In this document: positions 1 through 5,430 of the stretch, in pieces
How the letters are laid out: each line of letters starts with the position of its first letter
How positions within the stretch are numbered: position 1 is the stretch's first letter
Source of the DNA: an uncultured Flavobacteriales bacterium
GTDB lineage: Bacteria; Bacteroidota; Bacteroidia; Flavobacteriales_D; Sanyastnellaceae
NCBI GenBank assembly: GCA_937996585.1
Contig: CALKUW010000281.1
Span: 1-5,430 of the forward strand
DNA length: 5,430 nt
Reading direction: 5' to 3'
Notes under the pieces: model-generated
Told to the model about the DNA's origin: nothing
Databases searched by the model: none
The model's input: only the letters and a program-made list of their open reading frames with translations
Position numbers and translations under genes: made by a program

Positions 1-29
1 TGCTCCTTTGCGGCCAAGCCATGTCCGCG
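1..29 (+). other. Probable C-terminal end of a signal peptide (gene 1)
   Basis: The in-frame codons before and at the ATG at 21 encode LLCGQA-MSA followed by QSPM. A short hydrophobic stretch ending in small residues with A-x-S-A before Gln fits a signal peptidase I site, with cleavage after Ala at 27-29. The Cys at 9-11 is a poor lipobox because Leu, not Gly, Ala or Ser, precedes it. The positive n-region and most of the hydrophobic core would lie upstream, so this is an inference from a fragment. Confidence 0.6.
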
Positions 30-1433
30 CAGTCCCCCATGTTGAAGTTCCAGGTGGCTGGATTGTCCGAAGGCGACACGATCTACCTCGCCAACTACTA
101 CGGCAACAAGATGTACTACGCCGATACGGCGGTGGTGGGGAGCAAGGGGCGTTTCGAATACGCCTCTCCTACCCCCGACAAGGGTGGCAAATATGGTCTT
201 GTGCTACCGCAGAACGGGTTCATTGAATTGGTCGTGACCGGAGATGCTGTGGAATTGACGGCGGATGTCGCCAACCTTCCTGGCAGTGTGGTGGTCAAGG
301 AAGGCGAGGACACCCAGCTGTTCTACGAATACCTCGGTTTCATCCAGAAAATGCGGGAGAAGCGTGGTCCCATCGATGCGCGGGCCAAGGATTCGACCCT
401 GACGGAGGCGGAGCGCATGCAATTGACCCAGGACCTCGAGGTGCTCAACCTGCAGGTCGAAGCCGAGCAGGATCGCCTTCAGGAAGAGCATGGAAATACC
501 CTGTTTGCCAAGATGATCCGGATGGTGCGGGAACCGGATGTGCCCGAGGCGCCCTACGATGCAGCGAATCCCCAGCTTTGGCGCTATTACCGTTTCCGGA
601 GCATGTACTGGGATCGGGTGGACTTCAATGACGGGCGCCTGGTGCGGGACCCGGCGCTGCACAACCTGCTCGAGCAATACTGGAACGGCGTCATGCCGCA
701 ACTGCCGGACACGGCCCTGGTGGAGGTGAACAAGCTGATCGAACGCGCGGCGGGAGACCCGGATATGTTCAAATACCTGGTCCACTTCTTTACGTTCTCC
801 GCGGAGAAGAGCCAGGTCATGTGCATGGACAAGGTCTTCGTCGACCTCGTCGACCGTTACTATGCATCGGGACGCGCTGATTGGCTGAGTGAGGATCAGC
901 TGAAGAAGGTGGTGGACCGTGCCGAGGACCTGCGTTATTCGCTGTGTGGCAACCGGATCCCCAACATCATCCTGCCCGATACTTCTCAGCAGAAGTGGGT
1001 CAGCCTGTATGATGTGGAGGCCGAATACACGCTCGTTTCCATCTGGGAGTCCACCTGCGGTCACTGCAAGAAGGAGATGCCCAAGCTGGAGGAGCTTTAC
1101 GCGGAGTGGCACCCCAAGGGACTGGAGATCTATGCCATCGGCAATGATTTCGAGCCGGAGCCCTGGTTGGAATTCGTCCGGGAGAAGGATATCAAGGATT
1201 GGATCCACGTTTCAGACAATCCCCAGATCAATGCGGCAGACAGTGCTACAGCCCTCATCGTGGCGGGTGTGACCACTTTGCAGAGCCTGAATTTCCGGAC
1301 GACGTTCGATGTGTATGCCACGCCCAAGATGTTCCTGCTCGACAGGGACAAGCGGGTCATTGCCAAGCAAGTGGGCGCCGAGCAGATCTCCGAGATCTTG
1401 ACCCGTCAGGAGATGGAGCGCTCGCGGCGGTGA
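1..1433 (+). CDS. TlpA/ResA-like thioredoxin-fold thiol-disulfide oxidoreductase, 5' end outside window
   Basis: Seen: an open frame from the window edge to TGA at 1431-1433. Counting from the ATG at base 21 (470 residues), residues 7-95 form a beta-rich domain resembling DUF4369. Residues 100-170 are charged and helical, possibly coiled coil. Residues 185-310 (YYRFRSMYWDRVDF, then WLSEDQLKKVV) resemble DUF5106. Residues 311-460 are a thioredoxin fold with active site C346-G-H-C349 and a cis-proline candidate P435 in YATPKMFLLD. Known for the family: Bacteroidota proteins of this layout are exported and exchange disulfides with envelope proteins through the CxxC pair. Start: the frame stays open upstream of ATG 21 and reads LLCGQAMSAQ, like the end of a signal peptide, so the true start is probably before base 1. 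No Shine-Dalgarno precedes ATG 21, which is weak evidence in this phylum. Substrate and redox direction cannot be told from sequence. Confidence 0.9.
   Translation, partial: LLCGQAMSAQSPMLKFQVAGLSEGDTIYLANYYGNKMYYADTAVVGSKGRFEYASPTPDKGGKYGLVLPQNGFIELVVTGDAVELTADVANLPGSVVVKEGEDTQLFYEYLGFIQKMREKRGPIDARAKDSTLTEAERMQLTQDLEVLNLQVEAEQDRLQEEHGNTLFAKMIRMVREPDVPEAPYDAANPQLWRYYRFRSMYWDRVDFNDGRLVRDPALHNLLEQYWNGVMPQLPDTALVEVNKLIERAAGDPDMFKYLVHFFTFSAEKSQVMCMDKVFVDLVDRYYASGRADWLSEDQLKKVVDRAEDLRYSLCGNRIPNIILPDTSQQKWVSLYDVEAEYTLVSIWESTCGHCKKEMPKLEELYAEWHPKGLEIYAIGNDFEPEPWLEFVREKDIKDWIHVSDNPQINAADSATALIVAGVTTLQSLNFRTTFDVYATPKMFLLDRDKRVIAKQVGAEQISEILTRQEMERSRR
39..305 (+). other. DUF4369-like N-terminal beta domain of gene 1
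   Basis: Residues 7-95 follow the pattern common at the N-terminus of Bacteroidota TlpA-like proteins: a strand (LKFQVAGL), a 'G D T I Y L' strand, a 'DTAVV...KGRFEY' hairpin with the conserved Gly-x-Phe, then a strand ending in a low-complexity Val/Glu/Gly segment (VVVKEGED). No catalytic residues are visible. The family is usually found fused to a C-terminal thioredoxin fold, as here. Assigned by recognition of the pattern only. Confidence 0.6.
951..1400 (+). other. Thioredoxin-like catalytic domain with CGHC motif
   Basis: The domain opens with NIILPD...WVSLYDVEAEYTLVSIWE, the usual strand before the active site. C346-G-H-C349 is encoded at 1056-1067 and is followed by KKEMPKLEELY on the first helix. 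The cis-Pro loop is ATP in YATPKMFLLD, and KRVIAKQVG matches the last beta strands. CGHC is the PDI-type dipeptide, which in general favours a more oxidising potential than CGPC, though in this family that does not prove an oxidase role. About 85 residues separate the CxxC and the cis-Pro, within the normal range for TlpA-like proteins. Confidence 0.85.
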
Positions 1434-1449
1434 TCCACTGAGGTGCCAG

Positions 1450-1483
1450 AAAAAAGCCGCGCTGTTGTCGGCGCGGCTTTCTC
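1450..1483. terminator. Probable bidirectional rho-independent terminator between convergent genes
   Basis: AAAGCCGCGC (1453-1462) is perfectly complementary to GCGCGGCTTT (1471-1480), giving a 10-bp stem with an 8-base loop (1463-1470). It lies 16 bases after the stop of gene 1 and 24 bases after the stop of gene 2. For minus-strand transcripts the stem is followed by six T (A1450-A1455 on the plus strand). For plus-strand transcripts the tail is TTTCTCCTT, a weaker U-tract. The gap 1434-1506 holds nothing else I can recognise. Confidence 0.85.
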
Positions 1484-1506
1484 CTTCGTAAGGTGTTCAA
1501 GTACGG

Positions 1507-4500
1507 TTATTCGACGCAGGTCGCCTCCCAGTACTGCAGCAGGATGAGCAGGTCGGGCGTATTGACGATGCCGTCGTTGGTGACGTCGAAGTAACAGGGG
1601 CCGATGCCCGTGATGACGTCGAGGAACACGCAGGAACCGTTGTCCAGGTCAGCAGCCGCGCTGTAGTTGATGGCCTCCTCATACGTGCATCCGTAGAAGA
1701 GTTCATCCGCGTCGATGTTGTTGCCTTCGCAATCGAAGCCATGAACCGCGTAGAAGCAGGTTCCATCATCGGCCGTGGCGAGCTCATCGTAGTTGCAGGC
1801 GTCCGCATAGGTGCAACCGAACACTTCATCTCCGTCGCAGATGCTGTTGCCATTGAAGTCGGGGCAAGCCAGTTCGTCGTCATCGCAGATGCCGTTGGCA
1901 TTCTGGTCACATGAACAGGAGCCACCACATTCTCCAATGGCGTCCTCCACAGTGCAGGAGCCATCATCGTCGGTAGCGTCCGGATTGTAGTTGCAGGCAT
2001 TTTCGTCGGTGCAGCCCGCGACTTCGTCCGTGTCGCAAATGCCATCACCATCGGTGTCGGCTTCGCATCCGCCGTTGCAGACGCCCAGGACATCCAGCTC
2101 CCCCACGCAGTCGTCCACGTCGTCGCAAATGCCGTCCCCATCCTCGTCAGCAGAACAGATTCCTCCGCATTCATTCAGGGCGTCGAGTTGCTGGCAGGAG
2201 CCATCCTCCTCGGTGGCCAGCGGGTTGAAGTTGCAGGCCGTGGTGTCCGTACATCCCAGGATCTCCGCATTGTCGCAAACGCCGTCGTTGTCAAAGTCGG
2301 ACGGGCATCCGCCATTGCAGATTCCGAGCGCGTCATATTGACCGACGCAGGGATCCTCGTCGTCGCAGATCTCGTCATTGTCAACGTCGGCGGCGCAGCC
2401 ACCATTGCAATCACCGAGGGCATCGAACTGTCCTACGCAGGCGTCGACGTCGTCACAGATGCCATCCCCGTCCTCATCGGCCTCGCAATCTCCACCGCAG
2501 ACATCGATGGCATCCAATTGGGTGCAGCTTCCGTCATCGTCGGTCGCCAGGGAATCGAAGTTGCACGCCAACGGGTCGGTACAACCGGGAATCTCATCCG
2601 TGTCGCAGACGCCGTCGCCGTCCACATCCGCAGCGCAGCTCCCGTTGCATACGCCCAGGGCGTCGAGGGTGCCAATGCAGTCATCCACATCATCGCAGAT
2701 GCCATCTGCGTCCGCGTCTTCGGCACAGTCACCACCGCAGACGTCCAGGGCGTCCAGGGCGAGGCACGAATCGTCCTCCTCCGTGGCGAGCGAGTCGTAG
2801 TTGCAGGCCAGTGGGTCCGTGCACCCGAAGATTTCGGCATTGTCGCACACGCCGTCCCCATCGATGTCCGCGGGGCAAGTTCCATTGCAGATGCCCAAGG
2901 CATCGTATTGGCCTACACAGGCGTCATCATCATCGCAGATGCCATCATTGTCCATGTCAGACGGGCAGAGTCCGCCGCAGACATCGAGGGCGTCGAGGTA
3001 TTCGCAGTTGTCATCGTCTTCCGTGGCAAGGGAGTCGAAGTTGCAGGCGAGCACGTCCGTGCAGCCTGGGATTTCGTCGGCGTTGCACACACCGTCCCCG
3101 TCGTCATCGTTGGCGATGACTGTACCTGAGCCGTCTTGTTCACCGGAGCATGTCGCACAGGCCGTTTCGACGTAGGCGCAGAGCGTGTTGTCCGTGTCGG
3201 TCGTGCTCGTGCTGTCGTAGTTGCAGGCCAGCGGATCGGTGCAGCCCAGGACTTCATCCGGGTCACACACACCATCGCCGTCCGCATCATTCAACACGAC
3301 TACGAGGTCTTCGCAGGATTCACATGGGAACTCGGCGAATGCGCAGTTGCCATCGTCGTCCGTGGCGAGGCTGTCATAGTTGCAAGCGAGCGCATCGGTG
3401 CAACCGGGAATTTCATCCGCATCGCAGATGCCATCGTCGTCCGCGTCATTGTCAACGACCTCGCCGTCAACACACGTGTCACAGAAGCCATCGATAAAGG
3501 TGCAGAGCGTGCTGTCGCTGTCGGTGGCTGCGCCATTGAAATTGCATGCCGTGGAGTCGGTGCAGCCCACGATTTCGTCACCGTCACAAATGCCGTCCCC
3601 GTCCGCGTCATTCAGTGTGACGTCTCCGTCGAGGCAGGACTCGCAGTCCTGGAGGGCAAAGACACAGAGCGTCGAGTCGGAATCCGTGGCAAGGGCGTCG
3701 AAGTTGCAGGCAAGGGTGTCCTGACAGCCGATGATCTCATCGGCATTGCAGACGCCGTCTCCGTCGTCATCGTTGTCCACGATGAGCCCCTCCTCACAGG
3801 TCTGGCAGATGCCGTCGGTGAAGGTGCAGTCGCCGGCATCCGTGGCGAGTTCGTCGTAGTTGCACGCTGTGCTGTCCTGACATCCAATGATTTCATCGGC
3901 ATTGCAGACGCCATCGCCATCGTCATCGTTGGCGATGATGCTGCCATCTTCACAGGTCTCACACGGCAATTCGAGGAACACGCAGGATCCATCGTCATCC
4001 GTAAAGGTCGGGTTGAAGTTGCAGGCGAGGCTGTCGGTGCAGCCGGCCACTTCATCTGCGTCACAAACGCCGTCGTTGTCGGTGTCATTGTCCACCACGA
4101 TGCCATCGACACAAGTGTCACAAATGCCATCCGTGAAGGTGCAGTTGCCGTCGTCATCCGTTGCAGTGGCATCGAAGTTGCAGGCCGTTTCGTCCGTGCA
4201 GCCGGCGACCTCATCGTTGTTGCAAATGCCGTCACCATCGCTGTCCAGCACCACAACGGAATCTCCGAAGCAGATTTCACAGTTTCCATCGGCCAGGACG
4301 CATGAGCCATCGTCGTCGGTGGCGTTCTCATTGAAGTTGCAGGCCAGGGAATCCGTGCAACCTGCCAGTTCGTCGTCATTGCAGATGCCATCGCCATCAT
4401 CGTCGTTGGCGATGACCGATCCGGTGCCGTCCTGTTCACCTGAGCATGTAGCGCAGTCCGTTTCCGGGTATTGGCAGAGGGTATTGTCGGTATCCGTGGT

Positions 4501-5430
4501 GGAAGTGCTGTCGTAGTTGCAGGCCAATGCGTCCGTGCAACCAGTGGTTTCATCGCCGTCGCATACGCCGTCGCCATCGGCATCGAGTTCGACCACGCCG
4601 CCGGCGCCATCGCACGCTTCGCATGGGCCATCCGCAAAGACGCAGGAGCCGTTGGGAACGTCGGCCTCCGGATCGTAGTTGCAAGCTGTCAGATCCGTGC
4701 ATCCCCAGTATAGGCAGATGCCATTGTCATAGTCAGCTGAAGGGAGGTAATTGGCTGCCGTCGGGTCGGTGCATCCACCGGTTCCCACGAAGATGGTGCC
4801 CGTCATGCCGAGCTCGGCATGGTTTCCAATGGAGCAGTCGTATTGGTACACGCCAGGTACGGTGAAGGTGAAGCTGCCGATACAACTGCCCTGTGTGGTA
4901 CCCGCGACGGACATCAGCATGAAGGCCTGGGGATTGCCGAATGGAAGCCCCGTTTGGGAATCGACGTCGCCATTGACGTTGTGCAACGCACCATCCGACA
5001 TGTTCTGCCACACGACCGTGCCACCGGTGGGAATGGTCACGATGGAGGGCGCGAAATCAAATGAGGTGGTCAGGACCAATGTGCCCTCCACGCCGCAGGC
5101 ATTGGCCTGGCAGCTTCCATCATCGAGGTTGGCTCCTACGTCGTAGTTCCACGCATCCGGATCGGTGCAGCCGGGATAGGTGCAGCTGCCATCATCATCC
5201 AGTGCTGTCTCGTCGTAGTTGGAGGCTTCCGGATCGGTGCAGCCTTCGAAAAGGCAGCTGTCGTCGTCGTCCGTGGCGTCTGGGTTGTAGTTGTCGGCCA
5301 GGGGGTCGGTGCAACCCGCGATGATGCAGCTTCCATCATCCACATTGGCGTCGGGATTGAAGTTGTCCGCCGAGGGCTCCGTGCACCCCAACACTTCGTC
5401 GGAGTCACAAATGCCATTGCCGTCGAGGTC
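1507..5430 (-). CDS. Giant acidic, cysteine-rich repeat protein with embedded cupredoxin domain, 5' end outside window
   Basis: Seen: an open minus-strand frame from the window edge (first residues DLDGNGICDSDE) to TAA at 1507-1509, at least 1307 residues. The GTG at 5394 is inside a repeat and is not a credible start. Residue numbers below count from that codon. There are 22 modules beginning G-C-(T/Q)-(D/E/Y), most with ACNY or ACNF and a DDDGSC-like turn; modules 6-20 carry acidic loops of the D-x-D-x-D-G-x-C type seen in thrombospondin type 3 repeats. A cupredoxin domain sits between modules 4 and 5. The C-terminus has one EF-hand/dockerin-like loop. No Lys or Arg occurs in the visible part, and there are three His. 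Inference: an exported, disulfide-braced, Ca2+-binding surface or matrix protein with a possible copper site. Signal peptide, anchor and full length are unknown because the N-terminus is outside the window. An adhesin or a structural spacer are both possible. Confidence 0.9.
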   Translation of the reverse strand, partial: DLDGNGICDSDEVLGCTEPSADNFNPDANVDDGSCIIAGCTDPLADNYNPDATDDDDSCLFEGCTDPEASNYDETALDDDGSCTYPGCTDPDAWNYDVGANLDDGSCQANACGVEGTLVLTTSFDFAPSIVTIPTGGTVVWQNMSDGALHNVNGDVDSQTGLPFGNPQAFMLMSVAGTTQGSCIGSFTFTVPGVYQYDCSIGNHAELGMTGTIFVGTGGCTDPTAANYLPSADYDNGICLYWGCTDLTACNYDPEADVPNGSCVFADGPCEACDGAGGVVELDADGDGVCDGDETTGCTDALACNYDSTSTTDTDNTLCQYPETDCATCSGEQDGTGSVIANDDDGDGICNDDELAGCTDSLACNFNENATDDDGSCVLADGNCEICFGDSVVVLDSDGDGICNNDEVAGCTDETACNFDATATDDDGNCTFTDGICDTCVDGIVVDNDTDNDGVCDADEVAGCTDSLACNFNPTFTDDDGSCVFLELPCETCEDGSIIANDDDGDGVCNADEIIGCQDSTACNYDELATDAGDCTFTDGICQTCEEGLIVDNDDDGDGVCNADEIIGCQDTLACNFDALATDSDSTLCVFALQDCESCLDGDVTLNDADGDGICDGDEIVGCTDSTACNFNGAATDSDSTLCTFIDGFCDTCVDGEVVDNDADDDGICDADEIPGCTDALACNYDSLATDDDGNCAFAEFPCESCEDLVVVLNDADGDGVCDPDEVLGCTDPLACNYDSTSTTDTDNTLCAYVETACATCSGEQDGSGTVIANDDDGDGVCNADEIPGCTDVLACNFDSLATEDDDNCEYLDALDVCGGLCPSDMDNDGICDDDDACVGQYDALGICNGTCPADIDGDGVCDNAEIFGCTDPLACNYDSLATEEDDSCLALDALDVCGGDCAEDADADGICDDVDDCIGTLDALGVCNGSCAADVDGDGVCDTDEIPGCTDPLACNFDSLATDDDGSCTQLDAIDVCGGDCEADEDGDGICDDVDACVGQFDALGDCNGGCAADVDNDEICDDEDPCVGQYDALGICNGGCPSDFDNDGVCDNAEILGCTDTTACNFNPLATEEDGSCQQLDALNECGGICSADEDGDGICDDVDDCVGELDVLGVCNGGCEADTDGDGICDTDEVAGCTDENACNYNPDATDDDGSCTVEDAIGECGGSCSCDQNANGICDDDELACPDFNGNSICDGDEVFGCTYADACNYDELATADDGTCFYAVHGFDCEGNNIDADELFYGCTYEEAINYSAAADLDNGSCVFLDVITGIGPCYFDVTNDGIVNTPDLLILLQYWEATCVE
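1510..1692 (-). other. C-terminal module 22 with a single dockerin/EF-hand-like loop
   Basis: Residues 1235-1265 are a last worn module (GCTYEEAINYSAAADLDNGS) without the middle Cys. The tail then reads C1267-YF-DVTNDGIVNTPD-LLILLQYWEAT-C1293-VE. D1270 to D1281 (1552-1587) is a 12-residue loop with D, T, D, I, N and D at positions 1, 3, 5, 7, 9 and 12, followed by a helix with LLxLLxYW. This matches one half of a type I dockerin; the two cysteines flanking it could close it. Real dockerins have two such loops. No typical T9SS type A sorting domain is visible. Confidence 0.7.
1693..2016 (-). repeat. Two degenerate modules near the C-terminus (modules 20-21)
   Basis: Residues 1127-1192 (66 residues) keep GCTDENACNYNPDATDDDGS and CGGSC, but the following loops are worn: DQNANGICDDDE and DFNGNSICDGDE lack some of the Asp ligands. 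Residues 1193-1234 (42 residues) start GCTYADACNYDELATADDGT and have DCEGNNIDADELFY in place of a full loop. Module 20 has nine cysteines, the only odd count among the modules. Confidence 0.78.
2017..3066 (-). repeat. Four long modules with doubled or tripled acidic loops (modules 16-19)
   Basis: Residues 777-1126 form modules of 80, 80, 110 and 80 residues starting at 3066, 2826, 2586 and 2256. After the GCTD head the C-x2-C linker is replaced by units of about 30 residues containing (L/Y)DALxxCxGxC and an acidic loop, e.g. DNDGICDDDD. Modules 16, 17 and 19 hold two such units; module 18 holds three. Cysteine counts are 10, 10, 14 and 10. Confidence 0.88.
3067..4704 (-). repeat. Ten 52-60-residue modules with acidic type-3-like loops (modules 6-15)
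   Basis: Residues 231-776 form ten modules starting at 4704, 4542, 4362, 4203, 4044, 3885, 3729, 3567, 3405 and 3246. Lengths are 54, 60, 53, 53, 53, 52, 54, 54, 53 and 60 residues. Each has a GCTD/GCQD head with ACNY or ACNF, a turn ending in Cys, a C-x2-C linker and an acidic loop such as NDDDGDGVCNADE. The loop has Asp spacing like a thrombospondin type 3 calcium motif but with only one Cys. Every module has exactly six cysteines. Modules 7 and 15 are the 60-residue variants with an ATCSGEQDG linker. Confidence 0.9.
4705..4776 (-). repeat. Isolated short 24-residue module after the cupredoxin (module 5)
   Basis: Residues 207-230 (GCTDPTAANYLPSADYDNGI, then CLYW) repeat the short module type, again with two cysteines and Ala in the place of the middle Cys. 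The cupredoxin is therefore inserted within a run of five short modules (four before, one after). Confidence 0.8.
4777..5100 (-). other. Cupredoxin (plastocyanin/azurin-like) type 1 copper domain
   Basis: Residues 99-206 interrupt the array. The order is FDFAPSIVTIPTGGTVVWQN, then ALHNVNG, then FTFTVPGVYQYDC, then GNHAELGMTGTIFVG, the standard cupredoxin strand order. Candidate copper ligands are all present: His138 (4981-4983), Cys187 (4834-4836), His192 (4819-4821) and Met197 (4804-4806), a C-x4-H-x4-M loop close to azurin and plastocyanin spacing. C100 and C171 are left over and could pair. The 'HNVNG' and 'GMTGTI' segments recall copper-binding domains in other Bacteroidota exported proteins. 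Whether it binds copper and transfers electrons is inferred. Confidence 0.85.
5101..5388 (-). repeat. Four short 24-residue GCTD modules (modules 1-4)
   Basis: Residues 3-98 are four tandem copies of exactly 24 residues (72 bp), starting at 5388, 5316, 5244 and 5172. Each begins GCT(D/E)P, has NF/NY at positions 9-10 and ends in DDxSC before a three-residue linker. Each has only two cysteines; the position before Asn that is Cys in later modules is Asp, Asp, Ser and Trp here. No type-3-like loop separates them. The preceding residues at the window edge (DLDGNGICDSDEV) are such a loop, so the short modules are an interior cluster, not the start of the array. Confidence 0.85.

Noticed and set aside
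1..20. Lipoprotein signal (Cys at 9-11) for gene 1
   Set aside because: The residue before Cys is Leu, which is not accepted at the -1 lipobox position, and a better signal peptidase I site follows a few residues later.
204..1208. Minus-strand open frame of 334 codons opposite gene 1
   Set aside because: It is antisense to a gene with clear thioredoxin and N-terminal domain signatures, and its translation shows no family features.
1434..1506. Small gene or RNA in the intergenic gap
   Set aside because: Only 73 bases, fully explained by the hairpin and its A/T flanks between two stop codons.
2188..4305. Long plus-strand open frames of 313 and 389 codons (2188-3129 and 3136-4305) opposite the repeat gene
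   Set aside because: They read as worn periodic peptides (repeated 'VEVAG' and 'ADAI' strings) that mirror the antisense of the GCTD modules. They stay open because the repeat gene rarely uses TTA, CTA or TCA codons in that phase. There is no recognisable domain.
1693..5388. CRISPR array or DNA-level satellite
   Set aside because: The periodicity is codon-based with unit lengths varying in multiples of three and much synonymous variation. There are no identical direct repeats with unique spacers.
1507..5394. GTG at 5394 as the true start of the repeat protein
   Set aside because: The frame is open upstream to the window edge and the upstream residues (DLDGNGICDSDE) are a normal part of the repeat, so the GTG is an internal Val codon.

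Overview
The window looks like chromosomal DNA of a Bacteroidota bacterium, most likely a fairly GC-rich member near the Flavobacteriales. The reasons are a TlpA-like thioredoxin protein of the layout typical of that phylum (DUF4369-like N-terminus, DUF5106-like middle, CGHC thioredoxin fold) and a giant secreted-type protein made of 'GCTD..ACNY..DDDGSC' modules with thrombospondin-type-3-like loops, also a Bacteroidota style. The assignment rests on recognition of families, not on a search.

Layout: two protein genes converge on a short gap. Gene 1 (+ strand, bases 1-1433) is a thiol-disulfide oxidoreductase whose 5' end lies outside the window; the first in-frame residues read as the end of a signal peptide. 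Bases 1434-1506 hold a perfect 10-bp GC-rich hairpin with A/T flanks, a probable bidirectional terminator. Gene 2 (- strand, 5430 to 1507) fills the other 72% of the window and is also cut at its 5' end. At least 1307 residues are visible.

Gene 2, read N to C: the end of an acidic loop, four short 24-residue modules, a cupredoxin domain with a complete type 1 copper ligand set, one more short module, ten modules of 52-60 residues, four modules of 80-110 residues, two degenerate modules, and a last module ending in a single dockerin/EF-hand-like loop between two cysteines. The visible protein has no lysine and no arginine, is very rich in Asp and Cys, and nearly every module has an even number of cysteines. 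It is probably a secreted, disulfide-stabilised, calcium-binding surface or matrix protein. Its function is not known to me.

The two genes are transcribed toward each other and need not be functionally linked. A periplasmic thiol oxidoreductase beside a very cysteine-rich exported protein is suggestive at most. No RNA genes, CRISPR arrays, insertion sequences or complete promoters could be supported.
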